Part shown: in pieces, positions 23,136 through 34,905 of the stretch
How positions within the stretch are numbered: position 1 is the stretch's first letter
Layout: each line of letters starts with the position of its first letter
Assembly (NCBI GenBank): GCA_947044365.1
Contig: OX345636.1
Location: 8,328,001 to 8,392,000, forward strand
Source of the DNA: Petrosia ficiformis
Taxonomy: Eukaryota > Porifera > Demospongiae > Haplosclerida > Petrosiidae
DNA length: 64,000 bases
Direction of reading: 5' to 3'
Notes under the pieces: generated by a model
Told to the model about the DNA's origin: nothing
The model's input: only the letters and a program-made list of their open reading frames with translations
The model's database searches: none
Made by a program: the position numbers and the translations under genes

Positions 23136-23631
23136 TTGATTTCATTCAGAATCATCCCACTGCTCTGCCAGTGTGTTGTAGCTCTCACACACATTCGTTT
23201 ATGTACATGTATATGTACATGTACAATGTACTACTTCCATTTACTTGCGACATCCTTAGGATTGTATTCAACACTTACAAGACACAAGAATATATAAATA
23301 TATTATTTCTGACCATACATATACACACTGTGTACATGCACATTCATGTGCCTGGCATGCTAGCAATAGGTGTAGAAACAATTAACAAACAAGCAAGCAA
23401 CCACAATGGCTTATAAAATATTGAAGAAGCCACTCTGGCTTGACAATCAGCCACCATGTACATGTATAGTAATGTATTCATTATAAGTTATTAATTTCAA
23501 TTCCTGCTATCAATACTGTTTACTGGAAAATGATACTGGTTGGATTTGAGCATACCTTAAAATAAATTTATTATTAGTGTTGCACCTATACAGTAATTTC
23601 CCTATATGGCTATATTTCACAATTCAAATTA

Positions 23632-24172
23632 GTAATGTATTGCACTGTATAGTACAGTATGTATTGCATAAAGTAGTAATGTATTGCACTGTATAGTACA
23701 GTATGTATTGCATAAAGTAGTAATGCATTGCACTGTATAGTACAGTATGTATTGCATAAAGTAGTAATGTATTGCACTGTATAGTACAGTATGTATAGCA
23801 TAAAGTAGTAATGTATTGCACTGTATAGTACAGTATGTATTACATAAAGTAGTAATGTATTGCACTGTATAGTACAGTATGTATTACATAAAGTAGTAAT
23901 GTATTGCACTGTATAGTACAGTATGTATTGCATAAAGTAGTAATGTATTGCACTGTATAGTACAGTATGTATTACATAAAGTAGTAATGTATTGCACTGT
24001 ATAGTACAGTATGTATTACATAAAGTAGTAATGTATTGCACTGTATAGTACAGTATGTATTACATAAAGTAGTAATGTATTGCACTGTATAGTACAGTAT
24101 GTATTGCATAAAGTAGTAATGTATTGCACTGTATAGTACAGTATGTATTACATAAAGTAGTAATGTATTGTA
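23632..24172. repeat. 44-bp minisatellite, about 12 copies
   Basis: The unit is GTAATGTATTGCACTGTATA followed by GTACAGTATGTATTGCATAA and AGTA. Copies are nearly identical, with TATTGCATA/TATTACATA as the main alternative. Multiple minus-strand frames are open across the array as artefacts of a stop-free unit. Confidence 0.97.
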
Positions 24173-25469
24173 TTTAGGGATGTGCAATATGTATTGATGT
24201 AGTGAAATATCTAAATTTACATTGAATATCGTGATACAGTATTTGCTTTTGGTGTGTCAATACACTGGAATGGACTGTTATTAGTAAACCTGGTTTTTCG
24301 CATTTGTATAATTTTATAACTAAAATCAATTATACGTGTACATGTAGCTAGGTAGTGTGCATAACTTTGATTGATTTATTTTGCCAAATAAGTCATGTAA
24401 TTTTTTTAATATAAGCATTTCAATTATTATTTCAAATATCATGATACTATATCAGTGTTTTTGATAAGCTCATATGGCGCACCATTGGCTCACAGTGCTT
24501 CTTATTTGGCATCGCACAGTTCTTTCTTTGGCCCAGTGGCACAGTTAATTATGATTATACTGTCAGTAACAGCATTAACTTTAAAGTAATTGGCTAAAGA
24601 TGTATTCCCTTAATGGCACACACACTAACCATTTTTGAGCCAATTTGGCCCAAGCTTCAAAAGTTATCAAAACTCTGTACTACATGTATATTGTGATATT
24701 TTTGACAGCGATATGCAATACTATTATTTAGTTGTCACCTATATATGTACATGTACATTAACAGTACAGTACAGTACTGTACAGTATGTATTGTACAAAT
24801 TGTACAGTAGTGCTGTATTGTATCAATACATTAACAGTACAGTACAATATGTACTTGTATTGTACAAAGTATAAAGTGGAACTGTATTTTGAGTATAGTA
24901 TATGAAAATTCATGAGCAAAAAGAGCATGCTAGCAATAAGCATGGAAACGAATAACAAACATGTACATGTACCTTTGGCATACCTGAAGTGTAGGATTGT
25001 GTAGTGCAATGTACAAACTGTGAGTATTATCACTTCAACTACTTGATACATGCAGTCACCATAATCCAGAATGTACTCTACTCTACTCTACAGTTTTTTT
25101 TAATTATTTTTATTATTATTTTAATATTTTTTAATTATAATAATGAAAATAATAAGTTAACATAAGAGGACGAGTAAACGTATATGATTATTTAAATAGT
25201 GACCATGCCCTCATGAAGGGCAAGGTCAATGTCTGAGTCAGGAGAAATAAAACAGTTACGGAAGAGGGACCGCGACCCTCGTAAACACATAATAGTTGAT
25301 CTTAGCAAAGAGAAATTTAATTTACATCTACTCTACATTACAGTACAATACAATAAAGTACAATGTACATGTACATGTAGAGTTCAATGGAGTGTACTGT
25401 ACTGTGTTTTATTATACTGTACCTAGTTTCAATTACAGTTGATATTTTCTGTTCTATATTTATTTTCAG
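24173..25469. other. Intronic stretch with TACAGTA/TGTACA tracts
   Basis: 24745-24870 is dense in overlapping TACAGTACAGT and TTGTACA strings. A frame at 25229-25426 has RKRDRDPRKHI but is not recognised and is probably chance. No splice-bounded exon was found before the acceptor at 25469. Confidence 0.4.
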
Positions 25470-25715
25470 GGTCTTCTGGTCCAGTTACAGAAATTGCAAA
25501 AGATGGTAGAAAATCTTCCGGAGATGGCAAAGAAGCTTATGGATGATATCATAAAGGAATTGAATACAACATTAAAAGATGAGATCTCTGAGAATCTATT
25601 CATGACCCGAAGTGTTGATGAGATTATCTAGGGATATGAAGACCCTTTTCTAAAATATCTGTCACTTGATCTCTCATTTCTACCTTTACCCAAAGATGGA
25701 AGTTTCAATTTAGAG
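25470..25715 (+). pseudogene. CD36/LIMP-2/SCARB-like gene, exon c, with TAG at the conserved Trp
   Basis: The 246-bp exon is bounded by TTTATTTTCAG and GTATAC. It is phase 0 at both ends, so the frame is well defined. It reads GLLVQLQKLQKMVENLPEMA, an amphipathic helical stretch, then SENLFMTRSVDEII, a stop TAG at 25629-25631 (codon 54), then GYEDPFLKYLSLDLSFLPLP. CD36-family ectodomains have TRxVxE(I/L)(L/M)WGYxDP here, so TAG stands exactly where TGG (Trp) is conserved. These receptors bind lipids and oxidised particles at the cell surface or lysosomal membrane. The single G-to-A change would truncate the ectodomain. I therefore treat the locus as a probable pseudogene, but a sequencing error or a null allele would look the same. 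Confidence 0.85.
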
Positions 25716-25814
25716 GTATACGTGTGTTTGTGTTCCTTTGTGAATCTTTTCACGTTATGTACATGTACATGTACATTCTCTGCACTGTACATGTACATAC
25801 ACATGTACATATAC

Positions 25815-26060
25815 ATGTATTCTGACCAGCATATAACCTTATGCACCTATATTGTACATGTACATACATATACATATACTTCTGATCAGCATTTAACCCT
25901 AAGCACCTACATTGTACATGTACATACATATACATGTACTTCTGATCAACATATAACCTTATGTACCTACACTGTACTTGTACATGTACATACATATGCA
26001 TGTACATGTACTTCTGATCAACATATAACGTTATTTACCTACTTGTACATGTACATACAT
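25815..26060. repeat. Tandem repeat of about 60-70 bp rich in TACATGTACATA, 4 copies
   Basis: Each copy has CTTCTGATCA(G/A)CAT, then AACC(T/C)TA(T/A)G(C/T)ACCTA, then a variable TACATGTACATACATATAC tract. Length differences come from the variable palindromic tract. Confidence 0.85.
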
Positions 26061-26326
26061 GTATTTATTATAATATATGTAGATGCAGTAAAGATGTAAT
26101 TGTACATGTAGCGTATATAATAATCACTATTAATCCTCATTGGGCATGTACTCCTAGCTAGCTGTAATGAGGAAGTACTATATCACATGAGGGAATATAA
26201 TATTGATCATGATAATCAAACTCCTTTGTATATCTTGAACATACTGAAGGATTGTTTCATGTCCTGACTACACTAACTGATCTGTTAGTTAACTGTTTTA
26301 CCTGATCATTTTTTTGCTTAGTATAC

Positions 26327-26682
26327 AGTGTTTATTGGGGGTTGTGTTGATCTTAGAATCATGCACTGTTTACTACAGACACTATTGGGGGTTGTGTTGA
26401 TCTTAGAATCATGCACTGTTTACTACAGACACTATTGGGGGTTGTGTTGATCTTAGAATCATGCACTGTTTACTACAGACACTATTGGGGGTTGTGTTGA
26501 TCTTAGAATCATGCACTGTTTACTACAGACACTATTGGGGGTTGTGTTGATCTTTGAATCATGCACTGTTTACTACAGACACTATTGGGGGTTGTATTGA
26601 TCTTAGAATCATGCACTGTTTACTACAGACACTATTGGGGGTTGTGTTGATCTTAGAATCATGCACTGTTTACTACAGACAC
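26327..26682. repeat. 50-bp minisatellite, 7 copies
   Basis: The unit is ATTGGGGGTTGTGTTGATCT followed by TAGAATCATGCACTGTTTAC and TACAGACACT. Copies are almost identical (single changes: TTTGAATC in the fifth, GTATTGATC in the sixth). The array lies in the intron between exons c and d of the CD36-like gene. Confidence 0.97.
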
Positions 26683-27648
26683 CACATATATACACACATG
26701 TAGTACGTGTACATGTACATGTAAGTCAATATAACTTTCATTTCATGAGAATTCTCAAAACATGGCTATTAGGAGATAATGAAGAAAAGTAGTCAGCATG
26801 ATTTATAACGAAGTTATGTTTTTTCAATCTCCATCTCTTGGCTGAATGACTTGATTACCATTTTGATATCTTAACAATACATGTAGTTTTTCCTGGATAT
26901 CAAATATCATATGTTTTGCCACAAAATGGCTGAATAATGAACATTAAATCATTTGTTGGGAGAAAGGTTCATTTCTGCAAACTGTACATGTATGTACATG
27001 TATGTATATATGTACATGTACATGTATGTACAGGTCACTGTAGAATTAAAAGACGATAATTATGTAGTTGATAAAATTCAATTACATCTTTACTGCAACT
27101 ACATGTACATGTACATACATCAAAATTTGGTTAATAATTTGCACTTTAATTACATTTAACTGGAACTAAACCTTTTTAATAAGACTAATATCATTTTAAT
27201 TAAAAAAACTAGACATATTATAACTACATGTACAATATGTGCATGTACATGTTTATTGGAACTGTCTTAGCTATGCAGAAACACTAGTTATTGTCACTGT
27301 ACAGCATACATGTACATGTAGATGAAGGGTATATTGTCTGTATTATGAAAGAAAGCCTTGTGTTGTGATGAAATTCTGAAAACAGATTGGTCAAGTGCAA
27401 CACAGCTAATGCAAAGATCAGATCCTATCCTCATGTTAGATTGCACCTCACAATGTTGAATGAAGCATATTGCACTTACAAAACAACACATTGATGTGAT
27501 GTGAACTAGTAAAGAAACACTTTGCATCATATTGTGAATCAGCCTTTACTGTTAGTAGATCATTATTGATGTCTGTAATAACATTACTAATAGTTATAAA
27601 GATATTTCTAATCATTGGAATTTTCTTATTGTTTTGTTGTCCTGACAG
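26683..27648. other. Intronic AT-rich stretch
   Basis: Contains clusters of TACATGTA palindromes (about 26706-26722, 26983-27032, 27101-27118). No coding exon recognised. Confidence 0.4.
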
Positions 27649-27694
27649 AATTGTACAGGATTCAATGGCTCTATTATAGTCTATACTGGAAAAT
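27649..27694 (+). pseudogene. CD36-like gene, exon d (start), abutting a foldback element
   Basis: After the acceptor GTTGTCCTGACAG, and in phase 0 with exon c, the frame reads NCTGFNGSIIVYTGK. The GSIIVYTGK piece matches the G-x-F/Y-T-V-x-TG segment that follows the WGY region in CD36-family proteins (FTVFTG, IVYTG). NCTG is a possible N-glycosylation sequon. From 27695 the sequence belongs to the left arm of a foldback element, and no CD36-like continuation was found after that element. The gene may be interrupted here. Later exons with the cysteine-rich domain and second membrane segment were not recognised downstream. Confidence 0.65.
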
Positions 27695-27993
27695 ATGAGC
27701 ATTGTATCAGTGTTGGTTGTATACTCGTAGCCCCTTCAGAGACAGAGAAACAGCGGTTCAAAGAAGGCAAGTCTAAGTTGGAGTGTGTGTGCCAAAGTAA
27801 CTGGAGGCTCTTTTAACAGTGAACAGGTACATGTAGGTCTAAGAATAAGCACTGCATGTATTGATAATGAAAGCCTGGAAATTTTTCTTTTATATATATA
27901 GTTGAATAATGGAACTTAGACCTTCTTTGAACCGCTATTTCTCTGTCTGTGAAGGGGCTACGAGTATACAACCAACACTGACACAATGCTCAT
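27695..27993. mobile_element. Foldback/MITE-like element with 73-bp inverted arms
   Basis: The left arm 27695-27767 starts ATGAGCATTGTATCAGTGTT. The right arm 27921-27993 is its near-perfect inverse complement, ending AACACTGACACAATGCTCAT. Similarity extends inward after a 3-base gap (TCTAAGTT/AACTTAGA). The internal loop is about 130 bp with no coding frame. I see no clear target duplication. It begins directly after the GSIIVYTGK coding stretch of the CD36-like gene. Confidence 0.85.
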
Positions 27994-28027
27994 TGTCTTA
28001 AATTTCTTATGGTACATTCGTTATTTA

Positions 28028-28837
28028 CATATACGGTAGATTTCAGCACTTATAGCAGTCCAAACATGCACTATTTTGTGAGGCTATATATGGCGTATGT
28101 GATGCTCCGAGGCCCAAATGGCAGTCCAGATGTGACGTCACGTCACTATATATTCAATCAAAATACTTTCTCTTAAATGAAATGGGCTATTGTGAAACTT
28201 CAGTTTTCTTGGTGTTGACAAGAAATTACTGTTTAAACTGAGTTTTAACAAAGATTTAGCATACTACAGAGCGTAGAATGTGCTTACTACAAATACAAAA
28301 CATTAACTTTTTTGACTTGTACTGTACACATAGAAACATTTTGATGTACATGTACATGTACAATCTTTAGGATATACATTTAAATGTACATGTACGGGTG
28401 TCTGATGATACATGTATTTGACATCGATCTACATGTAGGAAAAATGTTTGAGGGTATTTCGTACATGTATGTATATTTTATATGTGGATGTACATGTGAT
28501 GTGCAGTGTTCTCCCCAGAGCAGCAAGGCAGGACAGGACATTCAGCCCTGTTTTAATTCACCAAAATAAATAATAAATTTTTGAATAACAATAAAGATTA
28601 AAATAGTTTTAAGTAATAACTATTACATAATAAACTGTGGGTGTGGTTAACGCGTGCTGTACATAACCAGGCTGTTATACTTGAAAGCACAGTTATTGCA
28701 GTTAGTAATACTGTTAGCCTCCTTTAATACTATGTGTGCATGTACATGTATGTATGTATGTATGTATGAATGTATATCTATGTCTGTATGTTACTACGTA
28801 CATGTATGTATGTTGTACATACATACATATGTACATA
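28028..28837. other. Non-coding stretch
   Basis: A palindromic GTGACGTCACGTCAC string (28132-28145 region) resembles a CRE site but has no gene context. TACATGTA clusters lie at 28340-28500 and tetranucleotide TATG tracts at 28750-28830. No coding exon recognised. Confidence 0.4.
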
Positions 28838-29490
28838 CAGTAGAGGACATAAAAAATGTTAACGTTTCATAATAGTAGGAGGATCGTTTTACGGCTCCAT
28901 TTGTTGCAGATTACGGTTGCAATCATTTTAAAAAGGATGCTGATCGTTCGCGTTAATAATTAAAACCTATAATTAAAATGGCCGTTTCTGTTTTTCCTAA
29001 AAATACGTCAGGGCCGAGTATTTAACATCTAATTCTTGTAACCTCCATAACACTCGTATTTTATCAGACAGAAGATTCTAACTTACTTTGCTGGACAGAA
29101 GAGTTGTCAACAAAGCCAATGATATCAAATGTATGCTTCGTTATCACTGGAAAGAGTCCAAGGCGAGCGCTTCAAAGTATAGTAGTACCACAGGCAACGC
29201 CCACCTCTGTAAAACCTTGTATAACTTATGCATTTTAAACAGCAATGACTTATAACAGAAGACCTTTTAAGAAAGCCATAGATACCAAAATCATGCTCCG
29301 TTAGCTGCAAGAAACCAGCAAGCCGAGCATTTGAAAGTGTAAGTAGTCATCGGCAACGTCCATATTTGGCGTTCATGTGATTTCTTGTTGAAATGCGCTT
29401 GCGCAAAGATTCTTAATCGTAAAAACGGAACAAATCAGATAACGATTATAGAACAATTATGAAACGTTAAGTTTTTTATGTCCTCTACTG
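28838..29490. mobile_element. TA-flanked Tc1/mariner-type non-autonomous element, 653 bp
   Basis: The ends read CAGTAGAGGACATAAAAAA, then (TG/C)TTAACGTTTCATAAT, in inverted orientation. They start at 28838 and finish at 29490, and TA flanks both sides (28836-28837, 29491-29492). The TA target and CAGT-type ends fit the Tc1/mariner superfamily. There is no transposase. The interior holds two related blocks (29080-29190 and 29245-29360, sharing AGAAAGCCATAGATACCAAA-type wording) that are also present singly at 36655-36755 and 14620-14730. Confidence 0.85.
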
Positions 29491-30593
29491 TACATACATG
29501 TATGTACTTACTGTACATATATATGTACAGTAGTTATGTACATGTATGTACTAGTTTGTATGTGCATAAGGTACACAGGAACAGCCTCGCAGGAGTGCAC
29601 CAGAATAAATAAGCTACCCGATATGTAATGAACTTATTGAAACTTTAGATGACAAATTATGAATTTTGTAGTAACTGAATAAAGGGAAAAATTAAATGAT
29701 TGTTCAATGAATAAAGAATGTAATTATAATGATGGTAATTGTAAAAAGCTAGGAGTGTATGTTAGTGAGAATGGATTTGACTCTCCATGAATTGCTGTGA
29801 GTTTGTCTCCTAGTTTATGGTGGTAGTATGTCCAGCAATGGGTTAAATCAGAAGAAATGCATACGGTACATGTATGAGTGTGACCTTTACAATCAATGAT
29901 AAGATCAGTTGAATTAGAAAGGCTGCACTTATCTAGCCACTGTGTTGTTGAATTCTTTGCATGATTGAAACTAGTCTTTATTGCCTATAAGGTATACATA
30001 TGAAACAATATATATATTTACATGTAATTGTGTGAATCAAACAAGCACACATGATCATTTGGAAGTGTAACTTCATTTTTCAGTTTCTTGTTAAAGTTTC
30101 TCCATAGCTCTCTGTCTGATTGAAGCTAGTCTTGATTGCCTATAAGGTATACATTTGAAACAAGCATCACAGATACCTTTGATCCAAATGTGTTTCTTTG
30201 AAGTGCTGGACATGCAATCTCGTCCTATCATTTCTTCCTGGCTCGTCTCCTCTCACAGTTGTCCAGGGTATGTGCTTAGAATCAATTCCTTCACCTTTCT
30301 CCTAAGTTATTTTTTCAACAGAACGATTCACTTCACTTTTTCCTGGATCCACATGATTTCCATTAGACCATGTGTGCATTGAATATATGATCTTGTGCAG
30401 TCACTCCATAGAAGTGTTACATACATACTCCAAGCCAAAAAGCATTATGTCACGATTATTTGCCTCATTTTCCGTTTCTCATTTACAATTACAGCTGGGC
30501 GATATAACTGCTATCACTATCATGATATTTATCTGTGATACTATTGCGATAGTGAATATACTGCGTTAGTGCGGTCTATATTGTTTGTACATA
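29491..30593. other. Non-coding stretch with a direct repeat
   Basis: A block GATTGAAACTAGTCTTTATT, then GCCTATAAGGTATACAT, occurs at about 29963-30006 and again, slightly diverged, at about 30119-30164. Otherwise AT-rich. Short open frames here lack any recognisable similarity. Confidence 0.45.
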
Positions 30594-31025
30594 TGAGACC
30601 GAATTTTCGAAAATCAGGCTTATGGGATAATTATTAATTTTGAGATACGAGTGAAAATAGACAGTTATGGCTTACTTGGGTGATTACTGTTTTACTACAT
30701 AAAAAGCTTCATTAACATCTTACCTATTCACTCATACCTTCAAAGAAGTTTGGAGACATCTCTTTGCTTTGCTAGCCACTCCTCCTAAAAACGTTGTTAG
30801 TCATTATGTTTAATGATTAAATAATTGGTTTAATTGCTTTTTTTCAAAACAAAGGATTTGTGACTACAACGGTTTAATCCCCCGCTGTAGCTTTGTCTTG
30901 TGCGTGATTGGGATGTATTACATGTATATCTCATTCTGGAGCTAATTGAATACTCCATTCAAGTAATAACAAAAATAAATTTTGAAATTTTATCCCGTAA
31001 GCCTGATTACGCAAATTCGGTCACA
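30594..31025. mobile_element. TA-flanked inverted-repeat element, 432 bp
   Basis: The left end reads TGAGACCGAATTTTCGAAAA then TCAGGCTTATGGGATAA. The right end is the inverse complement of TGTGACCGAATTTGCGTAAT then CAGGCTTACGGGATAA. TA flanks each end (30592-30593, 31026-31027). There is no transposase, so it is a MITE. Its ends resemble the right end found at about 16815-16862. Confidence 0.8.
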
Positions 31026-31069
31026 TATAATACTATCTCAATAGTCTACATTGTATATGTGTATTTATC

Positions 31070-31165
31070 CGTGAGGTGGTTAATTCATCTCAGTGGTGGT
31101 TAATTCATGCAGAGTGGTAGATATTCCTGACTAGTGCCGACCAATGTGAGCAGAACACTGGTGCA
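31070..31165. repeat. Dispersed repeat block shared with 35587-35672
   Basis: Both places have two copies of GAGGTGGTTAATT-type sequence followed by a block reading GACTAGTGCCGACCAATGTG or GACCAGTGCTGACCAGTGTG, then AGCAGAACA or GGCAGAACA. It is probably the end of a mobile element, but boundaries are unclear. Confidence 0.55.
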
Positions 31166-31245
31166 TGTATATACATTTATATACATGTATATAATACTGT
31201 ATTATAATACTTGTATATGTACATACTTGTTATGGCCCGTAGGGC

Positions 31246-31725
31246 CATCCCTATAATTGCTTTCCACGGGGTTGAATCTATATATATATATATATATATG
31301 TTTGTGTCACTTGCGCGACTATGCGTTGTATACGTAAATGAGGAAGTTGCGTCATTCCCAGGGGCGCGGCTCGGTCAATTAATGGGTGTGGCACATAAAA
31401 GATTGCGCGTTTGAGCTACAGACCAGCCAGGAAGCTACAGAAAGGATGTAAAACTGCTAATAACTGTTGTATATAGCAGAGAAACAGTATAAATATTATG
31501 CAAGAATCTTTAACAAGTAAGTACATGTGTGATAAGTTGTTGAGTTTCAGACACGAGGAAGTCATCATTTAGAACCTTGAAGGAGTACTTCAGTCAGTTC
31601 ATCAAAGATCTGTGTATTTAGACTGCAATCAGGCTTACACTTCTTTCGAGTACACGGAATGGTGGAGACACTAGTGCCATCAGCAATGCTTAATACATAG
31701 TCATCACAAAGCAAATATAGGGATG
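31246..31725 (+). mobile_element. 480-bp inverted-repeat element (family I, copy B)
   Basis: Terminal repeats CATCCCTATAATTGCTTT (31246-31263) and AAAGCAAATATAGGGATG (31708-31725) are inverse complements with one difference. Body blocks such as GAGGAAGTTGCGTCATTCCC, AGAGAAACAGTATAAATATT and GAACCTTGAAGGAGTACTTC are shared with copies A, C, D and E. No coding frame is present. This is the best-preserved copy in the window. Confidence 0.85.
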
Positions 31726-32639
31726 CTTTTTCTCTATATACACTTGTATATGTATATAATGTCTAGTAAATGGCCATTACTGTCAAAAGCCACAACTTGC
31801 TCGTTAAATATTGTTTTGTGTACATGTTTCAGCTTGACACTTTCAAAAACTATTTAGAGCACTGATTTCTGTACATAATATACGTAAATGTACATGTGTA
31901 TTTACATCTTCTAGATGTTAGAGATACTTGACCTTTGTGTAGGGTGTATTGAGACAGGAGAGAGCAAACGTGATGCAGTAGAAAGGAAGGAGGTATGTTG
32001 TACATGTACATGTATGTGTGTATGATAGTCAAATTTTAATTAATAAATGACCACACCCATATGTGATATACATAATTTGTTAAGCTTCTCTTAAAATTTA
32101 ATTGATGGTCATTATGTATAATTAGTAATAAAATGTAACACTGTGGTAGTACATATTATAGTAATTAGACTAAGTAAAGGAACTGAAACTACTATAACCT
32201 CATTATTTAGTAATATGATGATAATATTAACTACACATTTAGTACATATACAAAATATATGTATTCTCAATTTAGTAGGTGTGGCAATTAAGATCAAATG
32301 TACATGTCAATCAGTGTTTTCACTAGGAAATGTACAGGAAAATTTGTGTTCCTAGCATGATATATAGACAAACACACACAACAAACAAACAAGCAGCCAC
32401 AATGGCTTCATTAAGCACTGCCGCAAAGGCTTAGAAAATATTATATGGAGCAGCCACTTTGAAATAACAATAACAATCAGCCACCATAATTTAGGAAATA
32501 GGCAGCCACAATGGCTTAGAAAATAAGCAGCCACAATTGCTAAAAACAATTTCAAGTAAAAAGGGAACACTGAACCCCCATTGTTTAGAACCGGGAATGG
32601 TGGGTTAACAATTTTTGATGGCTAGCCAACTCTCCCCAC
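31726..32639. other. Non-coding stretch with CAGCCACAATGGCTTAGAAA-type repeats
   Basis: At 32388-32545 the wording GCAGCCACAATGGCTTAGAA occurs in four degenerate copies. Related copies lie at 23395-23455. It is a short dispersed or tandem repeat. The rest is AT-rich without recognisable exons. Confidence 0.5.
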
Positions 32640-32945
32640 TCATCCAATGTACATCAGTCTTTTCCCTATAAAAAGTCTAAGTGTGCATAAAACCACACCC
32701 CTAATTAATTGCATAACCACACTCTTCATCACACCCTACTGATTCCGTACATTACATTGCCTCATTTAAGTGTAATAATATCTCCTTATCTAACAAGTCC
32801 TAGTCTAACACATTTTAACTGTTTAGCTCTATAATAAACTGAGCTTCTTAAAATAATATTATATATATTTGAGTAGAGTGTTTAATAACTAACTCCTTTC
32901 AGCTCTATAGCTCTCATTTTAGCTTACAATGGTGGAAAGAAGAGT
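32640..32945. repeat. Dispersed repeat shared with 36225-36500
   Basis: The two copies share ordered blocks: CCACACCCCTAATTAATTGC, CATAACCACACT, TACATTGC, CTCCTTATCTAACA, and AACTAACTCCTTTCAGCTCT. Spacing is similar, but there are many substitutions and indels. The same A+GAAGA-type block follows both. No coding capacity; an old non-autonomous mobile element is the likely identity. Confidence 0.7.
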
Positions 32946-34627
32946 TTTTCAGAAATCTATAGATGTAATCGGCAGGAAGACATTTAACATATGGATGACA
33001 TATGGAAGACATATATACAATGTATGTCACATATATGTGACATTTGACCCCTATGGGGTTCGAAGTGTGTTCCTAGCATTACAAACCACTCGAAATGTTT
33101 GTAATTGTTGTCACGCATAAGCCCATGAAAATGGCTAAAAGAGTTGATGGTTTTTTTGGCTGCCCTTTGGCCAAAATATCAAGTACGGTGCCAACATACA
33201 TGTACAATTGAGTCGTTTTGTTTGCCCCAGTTACAGTCAAAAGAGGGAGAACACTGCATTTGAATTAGTCCTATGAAGCGCTTGGAAGCTTTCGAGTCCC
33301 AGTAAGCAAGTTGGTAGAAGAACACATGTAGTACTCCATGTCAGAAAAAGAGCCAAGTTTGGGATACTCGAAAGTGAACGGTGGCCAAAATATATGCAGC
33401 AGAAACGACAGTGTTGGAAATGGTAAACATTTTGAGAAACAAGCTCAGTCCTCTAAGGGTTAACTTAATTAAATACTTACATTTAGACATATTTACCCTA
33501 AAGCCCACAATATAAGTAAACTGTGTAGTTACAAATGATGTGTTACATGTACATGTATATGAAACAATATTTGCATTTCTATACACATGACATTTCAGTA
33601 TAACTGACATGACTTTGTGCTATGTGACACCATTAACTTGAGAGAAGATGAAGCTGATAAGGAACTTGTACATGTAGGTTACTTCAAAATAGCCATCAGA
33701 CTCTGTGTTAATAATACATGTATATACATGTACATGTACAGTATTTGTATTAACTAAATACATGTAAATGTATGTGTACATGTATATTAGATTGACAACA
33801 TTATGATATTCTTTTAAAAAAAGGTCACCATAATAACAAAATATTATCCAATCATGTGTTCCACACCAATAAAACATCTTGTAGGTATCAAACAGTACCT
33901 GAAACACCATCAACAACTCATTCAGACTACTACAGTACTAGATCTATCTAAAAACTTGCTTTTTATAGCATACTGTACAACAACAGTAATACTCATGAGC
34001 ACATAAATGGAGCACCTTCTGTTGACATTTACCTCTTTTTACTAACTCAATTGCTACCTACAAAAGCCTACCAAACACTACTAAATAAGCCATGTATTGA
34101 CATGAATATTATTTAATTAACTCAATATTTCAGTATGCAAACAGAAATAATTTGTCGTATCATTTTACTGTATTGATATCTAAATACTGATATATCACTG
34201 ATCCTTAGGTAGTACTATCATATGTAGTTGGTCTGCTTTATGCACTCATCTGATAAATTGATTGTATACAAATATACTTAGCAGTTGTGAATCATTATTA
34301 TATTTCCATCTGGTTCTATTCATGATATATGTATATTCATGATTTTGTAGATGGTGCATTTGTTAACATAGCGTACATTAATCTCCTGTGTACCCAGATA
34401 TTTTGATGAGGTTATTACATTATTGATCTCCAGATCACCTCTTGAGGTAAGTAATGGAAATCTAAATAGTATTCTACATTACTTGTACAAATATATTATT
34501 ACAAACATGTGCTTTAGTGATAATATCTGGTATTCCTACAGGTATATAACATCTCCTGTAGCTTCATGAAATCAGGAGAAGATAAATAATATATAATTAT
34601 GATGAACACTTGGACTGTAGTAGTTAC
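32946..34627. other. AT-rich non-coding stretch
   Basis: No recognisable coding exon. TACATGTACATG clusters occur at 33543-33560 and 33716-33745. Confidence 0.4.
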
Positions 34628-34905
34628 ATGTAACTTCAATACCACTAAGGTACCTAATTGTGTTGCCATGGGCTCGTAACTTCAATACCACTAAGGTACC
34701 TAATTGTGTTGCAATGGGTTCGTAACTTCAATACCACTAAGGTACCTAATTGTGTTGCAATGGGCTCGTAACTTCAATACCACTAAGGTACCTAATTGTG
34801 TTGCCATGGGCTCGTAACTTCAATACCACTAAGGTACCTAATTGTGTTGCAATGGGCTCGTAACTTCAATACCACTAAGGTAGCTAATTGTGTTGCAATG
34901 GGATC
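34628..34905. repeat. 46-bp minisatellite, 6 copies
   Basis: The unit is GTAACTTCAATACCACTAAG followed by GTACCTAATTGTGTTGCCAT and GGGCTC. Copies differ by one or two substitutions (GCCATGG/GCAATGG, GGCTC/GGTTC). Confidence 0.95.

Noticed and set aside
23610..24187. Minus-strand frames of up to 143 codons with repeating peptide
   Set aside because: Artefact of the 44-bp minisatellite; all three minus frames are open with the same permuted peptide.
4955..26682. Tandem arrays considered as CRISPR
   Set aside because: Units are contiguous without unique spacers and the DNA is eukaryotic; these are minisatellites.
28132..28146. CRE-type promoter element (TGACGTCA)
   Set aside because: A single palindrome with no transcription start or gene context.
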